NCBI GenBank assembly: GCA_031286615.1
Contig: JAITUA010000020.1
Coordinates: 663,287-727,286, forward strand
Origin: Chryseobacterium sp.
GTDB taxonomy: Bacteria > Bacteroidota > Bacteroidia > Flavobacteriales > Weeksellaceae
Direction of reading: 5' to 3'
DNA: 64,000 bases
The notes under the pieces are model-generated. The model saw only the letters and a program-made list of their open reading frames with translations, had not been told where the DNA came from and did no database searches. Shown piece by piece: positions 8,744 to 17,257 of this stretch. The first letter of the stretch is position 1. Every line of letters begins with the position of its first letter. Made by a program: the position numbers and the translations under genes.

Positions 8744-9547
8744 ATGATTAAAAACAACTTTTTTCTGGCTGGTATGATATCAGCTGGTATTTTTAGTAAT
8801 GTAAACGTAAAAGCACAATGCAGCCCGGTATCTGAGTTTTCAGAAAACTTTGATGCGTATTCATGCTGTGCGATGGGAGTGGTTCCTACATGCTGGGACA
8901 GTATTATGGAGCAGGGCGGTAATCAGATTATTTCAAGCAGCTCCCCGGCTTCCGGAACGAGTAATGTGTACCAGTTTGGCTATGGAAAAATTTCAATTGT
9001 CGTAATGCCTCAGTTGACTAATATTAATGCAGGTACCCATCATTTCAAGTTTAAAGTGAGAGTGGGTTCAGGTTCAGGACAGTTGGATTTCGGATACATT
9101 ACGAATATCAATGATATGTCAACTTTTGTTACCCTAGAATCTCTTACCATTACGAATAATAGTTATGACAGTACATCAGAGAGAATCCTGACAGTACCTG
9201 CAACTGTTCCCACAGATGCAAGGCTTGCAATAAGAAATCCGGGGACTACCTGGGCGGGGCACTATTGGGACGATGCGGTTTGGGAACCTGTATCAGGTTT
9301 GGGAGTACGGGATAATAATCTGAAAAGCCTGAAGATCTATCCTAATCCCTTTCATGATGTATTAAATATTCCTGATGCAGAAAAAATCAGTACGGTTACA
9401 ATCAGTGACGTGACGGGAAAAATTATAAAGCGGGATATAAAGCCGGAAATGAAGTTGCAATTAAGAGATCTGAATACAGGCGTTTATTTTATTAATCTTC
9501 ATTATAAAAATGGAGAGGACAGATCTGTAAAAGTAGTCAGGAAATAA
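8744..9547 (+). CDS. T9SS-secreted Cys-rich jelly-roll-like protein
   Basis: 267 residues. The signal peptide ends at about VKA/QCSP. The mature N-terminus is cysteine-rich (C-SPV, then SCCAMG and PTCW), opening with SENFDAYS as in MAM-like or cleaved-adhesin-like beta-sandwich modules of Bacteroidota. The body is about 160 residues of beta-rich sequence ending WDDAVWEPV. The last 75 residues are a type A T9SS domain: LKIYPNPFHDVLNI, DVTGKI, LNTGVYFINLHY and the basic end VKVVRK. It therefore travels through T9SS and may be anchored to or released from the surface. Ligand or enzymatic function is unknown. It is monocistronic, with a terminator 50 bases downstream. Confidence 0.82.
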   Translation: MIKNNFFLAGMISAGIFSNVNVKAQCSPVSEFSENFDAYSCCAMGVVPTCWDSIMEQGGNQIISSSSPASGTSNVYQFGYGKISIVVMPQLTNINAGTHHFKFKVRVGSGSGQLDFGYITNINDMSTFVTLESLTITNNSYDSTSERILTVPATVPTDARLAIRNPGTTWAGHYWDDAVWEPVSGLGVRDNNLKSLKIYPNPFHDVLNIPDAEKISTVTISDVTGKIIKRDIKPEMKLQLRDLNTGVYFINLHYKNGEDRSVKVVRK

Positions 9548-9597
9548 TACAATACATGAAGAAAACCGTCTGATGATAAGCGGCTCTTTAATGGCAA

Positions 9598-9621
9598 AAG
9601 CCAGTACAAAAATACTGGCTT
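9598..9621 (+). terminator. rho-independent terminator
   Basis: Perfect 9-bp stem AAGCCAGTA / TACTGGCTT with a 6-base loop, between convergent genes. T-rich sequence follows on + and A-rich sequence precedes it, so it may work in both directions. Confidence 0.75.
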
Positions 9622-9644
9622 ATATATAATGGATGACTTAAATT

Positions 9645-10172
9645 TTATTTTCTTTGTGGCGGATAATTTTTCATAATCTCAGCCATGATTTCCGGAATCT
9701 GTCTCTGTTTAGCTTTTGGAGAATCTACAGAAATTCCGCTTCCGATACCCTGCCAAACCAATTTGTTGGTTTTTGCATCAATAAGGTCTACAATCAGTGC
9801 ACCTTCATTATAATTTGAAGTCCATGTTCTGCTCATTCCAACGCCCCATCCGAATGGTCCGCCCCATCCCCACATTCCGTAAGGTGAAGAAGAATTGATA
9901 TCAGTAACCTTTTTATGATTAGCTTTTACATTGATAATCAAATCAGGATTTTCTCCGGATTGAAGCCCTTTGCTCTGAAGCTGTCTCGACAGTTCATTCA
10001 GGACTCTGTCTTTATCAATATCATTCAATTTTAGATCATCAATTCTTATTTTATACGTTTTGAAAGAATTGAAATTGGCGGTTTCAGCATAATCTGAACG
10101 TACCTGAAAAGGGCTACAAGAAGTTAATCCTAAAGTAGCAGATGCCAACAAAATAAAAATATATTTTTTCAT
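9645..10172 (-). CDS. DUF4136 lipoprotein
   Basis: 175 residues from the ATG at 10172 (MKKYIFILLASATLGLTSC, lipid Cys 19). An ATG seven codons earlier is in frame but would overlap the upstream gene further and spoil the signal peptide. The mature protein follows the DUF4136 pattern: SDYAETANFNSFKTYKI at the start, the central NPDLIINVKANH strand, an aromatic/Gly loop (YGMWGWGGPFGWGVG) and the final EGALIVDLIDAKTNKLVWQG. Such proteins are envelope lipoproteins of unknown role. It overlaps or abuts the DUF5522 gene just upstream, suggesting co-transcription. Confidence 0.88.
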   Translation of the reverse strand: MKKYIFILLASATLGLTSCSPFQVRSDYAETANFNSFKTYKIRIDDLKLNDIDKDRVLNELSRQLQSKGLQSGENPDLIINVKANHKKVTDINSSSPYGMWGWGGPFGWGVGMSRTWTSNYNEGALIVDLIDAKTNKLVWQGIGSGISVDSPKAKQRQIPEIMAEIMKNYPPQRK

Positions 10173-10173
10173 T

Positions 10174-10359
<186 letters not shown>

Positions 10360-10383
10360 TTAAATGCTAGTCAAAAAACTTTT

Positions 10384-10391
10384 TATATTTG
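10384..10391 (+). promoter_or_regulatory. putative -7 box TATATTTG, near-leaderless
   Basis: A perfect TAnnTTTG match only 5 bases before the ATG at 10397. If used, transcription would begin at or next to that ATG. It argues for 10397 rather than the upstream in-frame ATG at 10364 as the start. Confidence 0.5.
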
Positions 10392-10396
10392 TTACT

Positions 10397-10723
10397 ATGA
10401 TAATTGTATGCCAAAAGCCTTTAAAAAAATTAAAAATTAATGGCATTGCTCTCTTTCCCTTTATCTTCATTAGGAAACCCGAAGATAAGGAAAATAATGT
10501 ATTGATCAATCACGAAAAAATCCATTTACGTCAACAGCTGGAAATGCTTATCATTTTCTTCTATATTTTCTATGTTATTGAATATTATTACTGGGTTTTC
10601 AAATTGAAAGACGGTTATCTTGCCTATAGAAGAATCTCCTTTGAAAGAGAAGCCTACGCCAATGAAAATAACCTGAATTATCTGCAAAAGAGAAAATTCT
10701 GGAACTTCAGGAAATATTTGTAG
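10397..10723 (+). CDS. mini HExxH putative metallopeptidase-like protein
   Basis: 108 residues from ATG 10397 (119 if the in-frame ATG at 10364 is used). The sequence INHEKIHLRQQLE contains an HExxH zinc motif. One hydrophobic helix follows (MLIIFFYIFYVIEYYYWVF), then ISFEREAYANE, where a Glu is well placed as a third zinc ligand. This looks like a minimal M48/M56-type 'gluzincin' core with a single membrane helix; conserved hypothetical proteins of this form occur across Flavobacteriia. No substrate is known. It is divergent from the DUF5522 gene and is followed directly by a 7-bp tandem repeat. Confidence 0.7.
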   Translation: MIIVCQKPLKKLKINGIALFPFIFIRKPEDKENNVLINHEKIHLRQQLEMLIIFFYIFYVIEYYYWVFKLKDGYLAYRRISFEREAYANENNLNYLQKRKFWNFRKYL

Positions 10724-10757
10724 AATTATGAATTATGAATTATGAATTATGAATTAT
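10723..10757. repeat. GAATTAT x5 heptamer tandem repeat
   Basis: Five perfect copies of GAATTAT begin at the last base of the preceding stop codon. This is the same architecture (7-bp AT-rich repeat abutting a stop codon) as CAATTAT x6 at 49145. Confidence 0.9.
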
Positions 10758-10787
10758 TTTGAGATTAAGTATTCACATTTCTACTTA

Positions 10788-10875
10788 TTCAATAGGAGTG
10801 GGTTAATATCCTGAGCGTAGACGAAGGAAGCCCGTTTATCAAATAAACTCAAATTCATCCGGCTTTAGCCAAAAC
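10788..10875. repeat. dispersed intergenic element, copy A
   Basis: Shares TCAATAGGA..GGGTT, CCCGTTTAT and the terminal GGCTTTAGCCAAAACC with copy B at 19551-19615, but has about 24 extra bases (containing GAGCGTAGACGAAGG) in the middle. The rest of the 290-base gap (10758-10787 and 10876-11013) shows nothing I can name. Confidence 0.75.
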
Positions 10876-11013
10876 CAAAAAATGTCAAAACATTATCTGG
10901 GAAAATCTGTGTGAAAGATCTGAACATAATTACTCATAAAGCAAGAAATTCCAGGAAGACTAAATCTTTTCCTACTTTTGTAAAGAATAAACCTTGAGCT
11001 GCTAACAACTGAA

Positions 11014-11922
11014 ATGCTATTACAACTTCCCACAGAACCAGTTTCCATTCAGGAAATTCCCGTCCATAAAAACGTAAAACTTTTCATTAAAAGGGAAGAT
11101 CAGATTCATCCACAGATTTCAGGCAATAAATACTGGAAACTGTTTTATAATGTAAATCACTATCTGGAAAAAAATCCGGAGAAACCCTATATTATTACTT
11201 TTGGCGGAGCTTTTTCCAACCATATCGCTGCGGTCTCAGCTGTAGGAAATCTGGCTGGTATTCCTACATTGGGAATCATCAGAGGAGAAGAACTACAAAA
11301 TAAGTGGAGAGATAATCCTACTTTACTTTTCGCCAAAAGAAATGGCATGAACCTGAAATTTGTCACCCGTGAAGAATACCGTCATAAAGAAAAACTGACA
11401 GAATTCCTTCATCAGGAGTTTCCCGAGGCATTGGTAGTACCTGAAGGAGGTACCAATAAAGAGGCTGTGGAAGGGGTGAAAATGATGCTCAATGAACGAA
11501 CAAAAGATTTTGACTATCTTTGCACCGCAGTTGGAACCGGAGGAACCATTGCAGGAATTTCAAAGTTTTGTGAAGATAATCAGAAAGTTATAGGATTTAA
11601 CGTAGTTAATGATACTTCGCTGGAAAATAAAATTTTTGAATTAACTTTAAAACATAATTTTAATCTAATAGATTCATGTTTTGGAGGTTACGGTAAAATA
11701 AATGATGAAAACATTCGTTTTATCAATGATTTTAAAGAAAAATATGATATTCCTTTAGAACCGATATATACAGGAAAAATGATGCAGAAAGTTTTTGAAC
11801 TGATTGAAGATGATTATTTTCCTGAAAACAGCAGGATTTTATGCTTTCACACTGGTGGATTACAGGGAATTGAGGGCGCTAATCTGCTTTTAGAAAAACA
11901 GAATAGAAATTTAATTATATAA
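11014..11922 (+). CDS. D-cysteine desulfhydrase / ACC deaminase family PLP enzyme
   Basis: 302 residues, cytosolic, fold-type II PLP enzyme. The PLP lysine lies in SGNKYWK (Lys 39), followed by FGGAFSNHIAA (phosphate/substrate loop) and the glycine-rich VGTGGTIAGISK. Members cleave D-cysteine to pyruvate, sulfide and ammonia or open the ring of 1-aminocyclopropane-1-carboxylate. The sequence alone does not separate these, and in non-plant-associated Bacteroidota desulfhydrase-like activity is the safer guess. It stands alone with 66 bases to the next gene. About 300 residues is slightly shorter than characterised DcyD/AcdS (330-340), because the C-terminal end is trimmed. Confidence 0.85.
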   Translation: MLLQLPTEPVSIQEIPVHKNVKLFIKREDQIHPQISGNKYWKLFYNVNHYLEKNPEKPYIITFGGAFSNHIAAVSAVGNLAGIPTLGIIRGEELQNKWRDNPTLLFAKRNGMNLKFVTREEYRHKEKLTEFLHQEFPEALVVPEGGTNKEAVEGVKMMLNERTKDFDYLCTAVGTGGTIAGISKFCEDNQKVIGFNVVNDTSLENKIFELTLKHNFNLIDSCFGGYGKINDENIRFINDFKEKYDIPLEPIYTGKMMQKVFELIEDDYFPENSRILCFHTGGLQGIEGANLLLEKQNRNLII

Positions 11923-11988
11923 GTAAAATTGAAAAACATGAAACACCTAGTGTTCCATCTTTCATTTTAAAACAATAAAAATTATAAG

Positions 11989-13047
11989 ATGAAAAGACTT
12001 TTCCTATCCATAAGCCTTTTAGTTTTATCAAAATTTTCTGCCCAGACTTGGGCAACCGAAGATCAGTATATTCAGAAGTTTGCTAAATATGCCGTAGAAG
12101 AAATGGAAAAATATAAAATTCCGGCTTCTATTACGCTTGCACAAGGGCTGTTAGAAACCGGAGGTGGGCAAAGCAGATTAGCACAGGAAGGTAAAAACCA
12201 CTTCGGTATAAAATGTAAAGAAGACTGGACCGGTAGAACGATGAAACATACCGATGATGCGCCTAATGAATGCTTCCGTGTGTATGACGATCCAAGACAG
12301 TCTTATGAAGACCATTCTATATTTTTATCCACAAGAAAATATTACGCAAACCTTTTCAAACTGGATATGAGGGATTACAGAGCATGGGCAACAGGTTTAA
12401 AAAAAGCAGGCTATGCTACCAATCCACGTTATGCTTCAATTCTTATCACCAAAATTGAAAAGTACAAGCTATATGAATTCGACAATACCAGCTCTAATGA
12501 GGTAATGTATGCCGTACTTAAAATGTATCCGGATCTGAAAGACGACAGAACTTTCATGGCACAGCTGGAGCCTTCAAAAGCAGTTAAAAAAGCTAAAGAC
12601 CCGGTTACTGTAGAAGTTCCTTACAAACAGACTTCTTACGCACAACAGCAAAAAAGAGTGGAAAGAATCAAAACGAAAGCTGAAATTCTTAATTCCATTC
12701 TTATCAAAAGCCACCCGAACGACGGCCTGAAATATATCGTAATTCCTGAAGATACTGATGTGAAATTCATTGCCAATAAATTCAAAGTCAGCGAAAGCAG
12801 ACTGATAAAGTGGAATGAACTGGAGGGTGAAACCTTAAAGAAAAATGATATTGTTTTCCTTGAATCAAAAAATTCTACAGGAAATACAGCTACTTATAAA
12901 GCAGAATCCGGAGAAGATATGCATGACATCGCTCAGAAATTCGGAATCAAATTAAATAAACTTTACGCTAAAAACAGAATGGATGAAGGACAACAGCCAT
13001 CTGCAGGACAGCTTATTTATTTAATAGACAAAAAACCACGAAACTAA
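11989..13047 (+). CDS. GH73 N-acetylglucosaminidase with LysM repeats
   Basis: 352 residues. The signal peptide ends near KFSA/QTWA. A GH73 (mannosyl-glycoprotein endo-beta-N-acetylglucosaminidase, FlgJ-like) domain covers about 25-165: the catalytic Glu is in QGLLETGGGQS (Glu 56), and the family features NHFGIKC, FRVYDDPRQSYEDH and WATGLKKAGYATNPRYA are all present. Two LysM modules follow (about 245-290, IVIPEDTDVKFIANKFKVSE; and about 300-348, ESGEDMHDIAQKFGIK), which bind peptidoglycan. It should cut glycan strands in the periplasm during growth or septation. hemL follows 74 bases downstream; that gap holds a CAAC/GCCAAC-rich simple sequence. Confidence 0.92.
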   Translation: MKRLFLSISLLVLSKFSAQTWATEDQYIQKFAKYAVEEMEKYKIPASITLAQGLLETGGGQSRLAQEGKNHFGIKCKEDWTGRTMKHTDDAPNECFRVYDDPRQSYEDHSIFLSTRKYYANLFKLDMRDYRAWATGLKKAGYATNPRYASILITKIEKYKLYEFDNTSSNEVMYAVLKMYPDLKDDRTFMAQLEPSKAVKKAKDPVTVEVPYKQTSYAQQQKRVERIKTKAEILNSILIKSHPNDGLKYIVIPEDTDVKFIANKFKVSESRLIKWNELEGETLKKNDIVFLESKNSTGNTATYKAESGEDMHDIAQKFGIKLNKLYAKNRMDEGQQPSAGQLIYLIDKKPRN

Positions 13048-13121
13048 TTTAATTTTTTGTTGAGAGTTTACCGTTGACAGTTAAATGCCAACCAGCAACT
13101 GCCAACAGCAACTAAGTATAT

Positions 13122-14411
13122 ATGAAGTATCAAAGAAGTTCGGCTTTGTTTGATGAAGCCTACAAATACATTCCGGGAGGAGTAAACTCTCCGGTGAGAG
13201 CATTCAAATCCGTAGGAGGAGTTCCAGTTTTTATGAAATCGGCAAAAGGTGCTTACCTTACCGATGCGGATGACAATACTTACATTGATTATATCAACTC
13301 ATGGGGTCCGGCCATTTTAGGACATACACATCCTGAAGTACTGGAAGAACTGAAGATCCAGGCAGAGAAAGGTTTCTCTTTCGGAGCTCCTACAGAACTT
13401 GAGACAGAAATTGCAAAATTCATTATTGATAACGTCCCGAATATTGACCAGATCAGAATGGTTTCTTCAGGAACAGAAGCATGTATGAGTGCCGTAAGAC
13501 TGGCAAGAGGATATACAGGAAGAGATAAGATTGTAAAATTTGAAGGCTGTTATCACGGACATTCAGATTCATTCCTGATCAAAGCGGGAAGCGGTGCTGC
13601 TACCTTTGGAAATCCAAATTCTCCGGGAGTAACAGCAGGTACTGCTAAAGATACTTTGTTAGCCCGTTATAATGATTTTGAACAGGTAGAAGATCTTTTC
13701 CGTCACAATCAGGGCGAAATTGCAGCGGTGATTATAGAGCCGGTTGCAGGAAATATGGGATGTGTACTGCCCGAAAATAACTTCTTACAAAACCTGAGAA
13801 AGATCTGTGATGAAAACGGTGCTTTATTAATCTTTGATGAAGTAATGACCGGTTTCAGATTGGCTTTCGGAGGTGCTCAGGAGCTTTTCAATGTAAAGGC
13901 AGACTTAGTAACTTACGGAAAAGTAATCGGTGGAGGACTTCCGGTAGGAGCTTTCGCAGGAAGAAATGAAATTATGGATCACCTGGCTCCAAAAGGAGGA
14001 GTATACCAGGCAGGAACATTAAGTGGAAATCCTTTAGCGATGAGAGCTGGATTAAAAACACTTCAGCTTATTAAAAACGATCCTGAATTTTTCAACAGAC
14101 TACATAAAACAACAGAAACGTTGGATTTTGAAATCGGAAAAATTTTAAACGAAAAAGGAATTGCTCATAAAATTAACAGAAAAGGTTCTATGATGTCTGT
14201 TTTCTTCCATATCAACAGGGTTTCCAACTTTGATGAAGCTCAGGAAGCTAATCATTCATTATTCAATAACTTCTTCCATCAGATGCTTCAGAATGGAGTA
14301 TATCTGCCGCCAAGTGGATATGAAACATACTTCATCAGTGATGCCATCAAGGATAAAGAAATTGATATGACCTTGGAAGCAGTAAGAAAATTTGAATATT
14401 CCAATAAATAA
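13122..14411 (+). CDS. hemL: glutamate-1-semialdehyde 2,1-aminomutase
   Basis: 429 residues, standard length. Catalyses conversion of glutamate-1-semialdehyde to 5-aminolevulinate in the C5 route to heme (PLP/PMP enzyme, cytosol). Hallmarks: [13 protein letters not shown] at the N-terminus, [15 protein letters not shown] at 115-129, [22 protein letters not shown], the [10 protein letters not shown] strand (238-246) and the PLP lysine in [18 protein letters not shown] (Lys 267). A strong terminator lies directly after the stop, so it ends its transcription unit; it may be co-transcribed with the upstream GH73 gene. Confidence 0.97.
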   Translation: MKYQRSSALFDEAYKYIPGGVNSPVRAFKSVGGVPVFMKSAKGAYLTDADDNTYIDYINSWGPAILGHTHPEVLEELKIQAEKGFSFGAPTELETEIAKFIIDNVPNIDQIRMVSSGTEACMSAVRLARGYTGRDKIVKFEGCYHGHSDSFLIKAGSGAATFGNPNSPGVTAGTAKDTLLARYNDFEQVEDLFRHNQGEIAAVIIEPVAGNMGCVLPENNFLQNLRKICDENGALLIFDEVMTGFRLAFGGAQELFNVKADLVTYGKVIGGGLPVGAFAGRNEIMDHLAPKGGVYQAGTLSGNPLAMRAGLKTLQLIKNDPEFFNRLHKTTETLDFEIGKILNEKGIAHKINRKGSMMSVFFHINRVSNFDEAQEANHSLFNNFFHQMLQNGVYLPPSGYETYFISDAIKDKEIDMTLEAVRKFEYSNK

Positions 14412-14418
14412 TAATAAG

Positions 14419-14443
14419 ACCGGATTTTAGATCCGGTTTTTTT
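14419..14443 (+). terminator. rho-independent terminator of hemL
   Basis: Stem ACCGGAT / ATCCGGT with a 5-base loop, followed by a run of T. It begins eight bases after the stop codon. Confidence 0.85.
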
Positions 14444-14512
14444 ATGCAGAATGATTTGATTCGGTGTTTACAGATTAATAAAAACTCTATGCAATAAAAG
14501 TTATGCACAATC

Positions 14513-14855
14513 TTTGTTACTCCGCAGGAGTTTCAACAGAGTAAGCAGCATAATTAGATTCTTACAGAATGACAAATATGCTGGCATTACTTTCCGTGTA
14601 AATCATGTGTAACTATTACATCTAGAAAATAAGCACATAGTTTGTCACTCCGTAGGAGTCTCAACAGAGTAAGCAGCATAATTTAGATTCCTGCGGAATG
14701 ACAAGGATACTGTAAACATTTTATATAAATCGTAAGTAATTTTACGTCTAAAATATCCGCAAAGTTTGTCACTCCGTAGAGTAAGCAGCATAATTTAGAT
14801 TCCTGCGGAATGACAAGGATGCTGGTAACATTTTGTATAAATCGTAAGTAATCTT
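14513..14855. repeat. three tandem copies of a palindromic ~125-bp unit
   Basis: Copies begin at 14513, 14641 and 14765 (periods 128 and 124). Each has a left arm TTTGTCACTCCGTAGGAGTC, a loop containing AACAGAGTAAGCAGCATAA and a right arm AGATTCCTGCGGAATGACAA that is nearly the reverse complement of the left arm (differences are mostly G-U compatible). Copy 3 lost about 12 bases of its left arm. The spacers between hairpins are also related, so the whole unit was duplicated. It occupies most of the gap after hemL; bases 14444-14512 show nothing else. Confidence 0.88.
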
Positions 14856-14915
14856 CTTTATTGTAGTCAAGAAAAGCTGGGAATTCAATACCTAATCAAC
14901 ACAAAGCATAAATCA

Positions 14916-14941
14916 TACAGATTTTGTAATAAACGATACAC
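14916..14941 (+). promoter_or_regulatory. candidate AraC operator, copy 1
   Basis: A TACA-N6-... -ATAA-N2-GATACAC motif whose two ATACA half-sites (14915 and 14936) are 21 bp apart, two helical turns. A related 26-bp motif (17 of 26 identities) lies at 18108-18133 at nearly the same distance from the -7 box of the paralogous amidohydrolase gene. Confidence 0.5.
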
Positions 14942-14970
14942 TTTGATCAGGACACTTCTTTTTAATTTTG
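14942..14970 (+). promoter_or_regulatory. promoter TTTG-N17-TAATTTTG
   Basis: -33 TTTG (14942-14945) and -7 TAATTTTG (14963-14970) with 17-base spacing, 17 bases before the ATG at 14988. The candidate AraC operator abuts the -33 element, a typical position for an activator. Confidence 0.65.
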
Positions 14971-14987
14971 TCATAAATAGATTGGAA

Positions 14988-16322
14988 ATGAAGACCTCAG
15001 ACAATAATATGTCCCGCAAAGATTTTATCCGAAATTCGGCCTTGGCTGTAGCGGGATTAACTTTAATACCTAATATCATGACTGCATCACCTTTCCTGAA
15101 TGAAAATAATAGTTTGGCAAAAGGAAAAATGAGCCTTAAAAATGTTCGTCTGGAAACAGGGTTTGAATATCAGGATGGAGAAGTGGCTTCTACCAAAACA
15201 GATCTGTTCTATGTAGAGGTTGAAAACGGAAAAATCACAAAGATTACTCCGAACCAGCCTAATGCGAAAGCTGTAGATGCAAAAGGATTATTGATGCTTC
15301 CTGCATTCAAGGATATGCATATTCATCTGGACAAAACCTTTTATGGAGATCAATGGCAGGCCGTTAGAAAAAGAACCGGAGGAATTAAAGGAATGATAGA
15401 ACTGGAGCAGAAAATGCTTCCTGAGATGCTGAAAAACTCAACCTTCAAGGCGGAGAAACTGATCGAATTATTACAGTCAAAAGGAACTTCCTATGCAAGA
15501 AGTCATGTGAATATTGAACCTACTTCAAAACTTCAGTCATTAAAAAATCTGCAGAAAGCTTTAGACAATAAAAAGAAAGGTTTCGGAGCTGAGTTGGTAG
15601 CATTCCCGCAGCATGGCGTTTTCTATACAGATTCCGTACCTTATCTGAAAGAGGCAGCGAAGATGGATATTGATTTCATCGGTGGAGTAGACCCATTCAA
15701 CGTAGACGGTGATATTGAAAAAGTGGTAGATTTCACTGTTCAGCTGGCTTTGGATAATAAAAAGGGAATTGATATTCACCTGCATGAAACCGGAGATTCC
15801 GGATTGAAGACCGTTGAATATCTTATTAAAAAAGTAAATGAAAACCCTTCTCTGAAAGGAAAAACATATTTAAGCCACTGTTTTATTCTGGCTAAACTGG
15901 AAGCTTCAAAACAGGAAGAGATCGCTGAGAAATTAGCCGAAGCGCAAATCGGAATTGTTTCTACAATCCCTTTCGGAAGGATGATTATGCCTATACCAAC
16001 GCTTTACAAACATAACGTAACTGTTCTGACAGGAAATGACAGCATCATAGACCACTGGAATACTTTCGGAACAGGAAGTGTACTTCAGAAAGCCAATTTA
16101 ATGGCTCAATTATACGGATATTCAACAGAGTTTTTATTGTCAAGAAGCTTAAAGCTGGCAACAGGAAATATTCTTCCGCTGGATGATAAAGGAACTCAGC
16201 AATGGCCGAAATCAGGAGACAAGGCAGACTTTGTACTCATCAATGCAAGCTGTTCTGCAGAAGCTGTATCAAGAATTTCAGAAGTGGAATCATTGGTACA
16301 CGATGGAAATGTTGTTTTTTAA
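14988..16322 (+). CDS. exported cytosine-deaminase-like amidohydrolase
   Basis: 444 residues from the ATG at 14988; the frame is open upstream but the promoter lies inside that extension. The N-terminus has a Tat-like signal (SRKDFIRNS followed by a hydrophobic stretch ending TASPF); it has Arg-Lys rather than Arg-Arg, so Tat use is probable, not certain. The enzyme is a metal-dependent amidohydrolase of the cytosine deaminase branch: HIHLDK (His 111/113), HLHETGDSG (264-272), SHC (296-298) and the GND motif (349-351) that provides the catalytic Asp. It probably hydrolyses a cyclic amide or deaminates a heterocycle; the substrate is unknown. It is a paralogue of the protein at 18184 and is followed after 26 bases by an ankyrin lipoprotein gene. 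Confidence 0.82.
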   Translation: MKTSDNNMSRKDFIRNSALAVAGLTLIPNIMTASPFLNENNSLAKGKMSLKNVRLETGFEYQDGEVASTKTDLFYVEVENGKITKITPNQPNAKAVDAKGLLMLPAFKDMHIHLDKTFYGDQWQAVRKRTGGIKGMIELEQKMLPEMLKNSTFKAEKLIELLQSKGTSYARSHVNIEPTSKLQSLKNLQKALDNKKKGFGAELVAFPQHGVFYTDSVPYLKEAAKMDIDFIGGVDPFNVDGDIEKVVDFTVQLALDNKKGIDIHLHETGDSGLKTVEYLIKKVNENPSLKGKTYLSHCFILAKLEASKQEEIAEKLAEAQIGIVSTIPFGRMIMPIPTLYKHNVTVLTGNDSIIDHWNTFGTGSVLQKANLMAQLYGYSTEFLLSRSLKLATGNILPLDDKGTQQWPKSGDKADFVLINASCSAEAVSRISEVESLVHDGNVVF

Positions 16323-16348
16323 ACTTCTTTTAATCCAAATGAAAAGGT

Positions 16349-17017
16349 ATGAAAGTATTACTGTTTCTTCTGGCATTCGGAAGTATGAGTGCTTGTGAAG
16401 CAAAACCTATTGATATTTCAAAAGAAGAAAATATGCAGGAAAAAGATATAATACATTTTGTGAAGAAAAATGATATTACTGCGGTACAGTCAGCTTTGAA
16501 TAGTGGTACAGATGTAAATACCAAAGATAAGAAAGGCCGTTCTTTATTGTTGATTGCAACGATAAACAAACAGTCTGAAATGGCAAAATTGCTTGTGTCT
16601 TACAAGGCCAATGTTAATCTTCAGGACGATCAGCTGGACAGTCCGTTTTTGTATGCCGGAGCAAGCGGACAGACGGAACTTGTAAAGCTGTATCTGGAAA
16701 ATGGGGTCCGTTTTGATCTTTTTAACCGTTATAACGGAACTGCTTTGATTCCTGCCTGCGAACGAGGACATGTGGAAACGGTAAAAGTTTTGGTTACAAC
16801 AAAAGGATTTCCGATCAACCATGTGAACAGATTAGGATGGACAGCTTTAATGGAAGCCATAATTCTTGGTGACGGAAGTAAAAAATATCAGGAGATCATA
16901 CAGATCTTAAAAGATAACGGAGCTGATCTTACCATTCCTGATCATTCAGGCAAAACGCCTTTGCAGCATGCAGAGTCATCAGGGTTTAAAGAAATTGCTC
17001 AGATCTTAAAATCATAG
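16349..17017 (+). CDS. ankyrin-repeat lipoprotein
   Basis: 222 residues with a lipoprotein-type signal (MKVLLFLLAFGSMSAC, Cys 16), followed by about five ankyrin repeats: AVQSALNSGTDVNTKDKKGRSLLLIAT, AKLLVSYKANVNLQDDQLDSPFLYAG, LVKLYLENGVRFDLFNRYNGTALIPA, VKVLVTTKGFPINHVNRLGWTALMEA and a final IIQILKDNGADLTIPDHSGKTPLQHA. It should sit in the periplasm as a protein-binding scaffold. It starts 26 bases after the exported amidohydrolase gene, implying an operon. Ankyrin proteins in such positions (e.g. next to catalase) often protect or bind the neighbour enzyme; here that is inference. Confidence 0.85.
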   Translation: MKVLLFLLAFGSMSACEAKPIDISKEENMQEKDIIHFVKKNDITAVQSALNSGTDVNTKDKKGRSLLLIATINKQSEMAKLLVSYKANVNLQDDQLDSPFLYAGASGQTELVKLYLENGVRFDLFNRYNGTALIPACERGHVETVKVLVTTKGFPINHVNRLGWTALMEAIILGDGSKKYQEIIQILKDNGADLTIPDHSGKTPLQHAESSGFKEIAQILKS

Positions 17018-17070
17018 AGGTTGAGTAACAGCTTGTGATTAATAAATTAATATATTTTTAGTTGTGTTTT

Positions 17071-17208
17071 TTAACCGCAAAGGGTATAAAAGTTTTTACG
17101 AGGGAAAGCCTGCAAACTTATTGAAGTTTTCAGAAACAGCCACTGGATGCAGATAGAAACTGGAGTAGGAGTGGTGTACGTAAAGCTTTTGTCCCTTTTG
17201 TGGTTATT
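17071..17208. repeat. MITE-like element with ~29-bp inverted termini
   Basis: The left arm (17072-17100) begins TAACCGCAAAGGG and ends TTTTTACG. The right arm (17179-17206) begins CGTAAAGCTTTTGTCCC and ends TGTGGTTA, approximately its reverse complement. About 78 bases lie between them, and no ORF. The AACCGCAAAG...TTTTACG form is common as a dispersed sequence in flavobacterial genomes, so this is probably a non-autonomous element or its remnant. Confidence 0.6.
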
Positions 17209-17257
17209 TTAGTTTTTTCTCACAAATTTTAGTAATTTTAGGAGAAAATCAGGCGGA

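Noticed and set aside
13048-13121. Regulatory repeat (CAAC/GCCAAC strings) before hemL
   Set aside because: Short simple-sequence similarity only; no defined motif or symmetry.
14513-14855. CRISPR-like array
   Set aside because: Only three units of about 125 bp with related, not unique, spacers and long palindromes; no cas genes.
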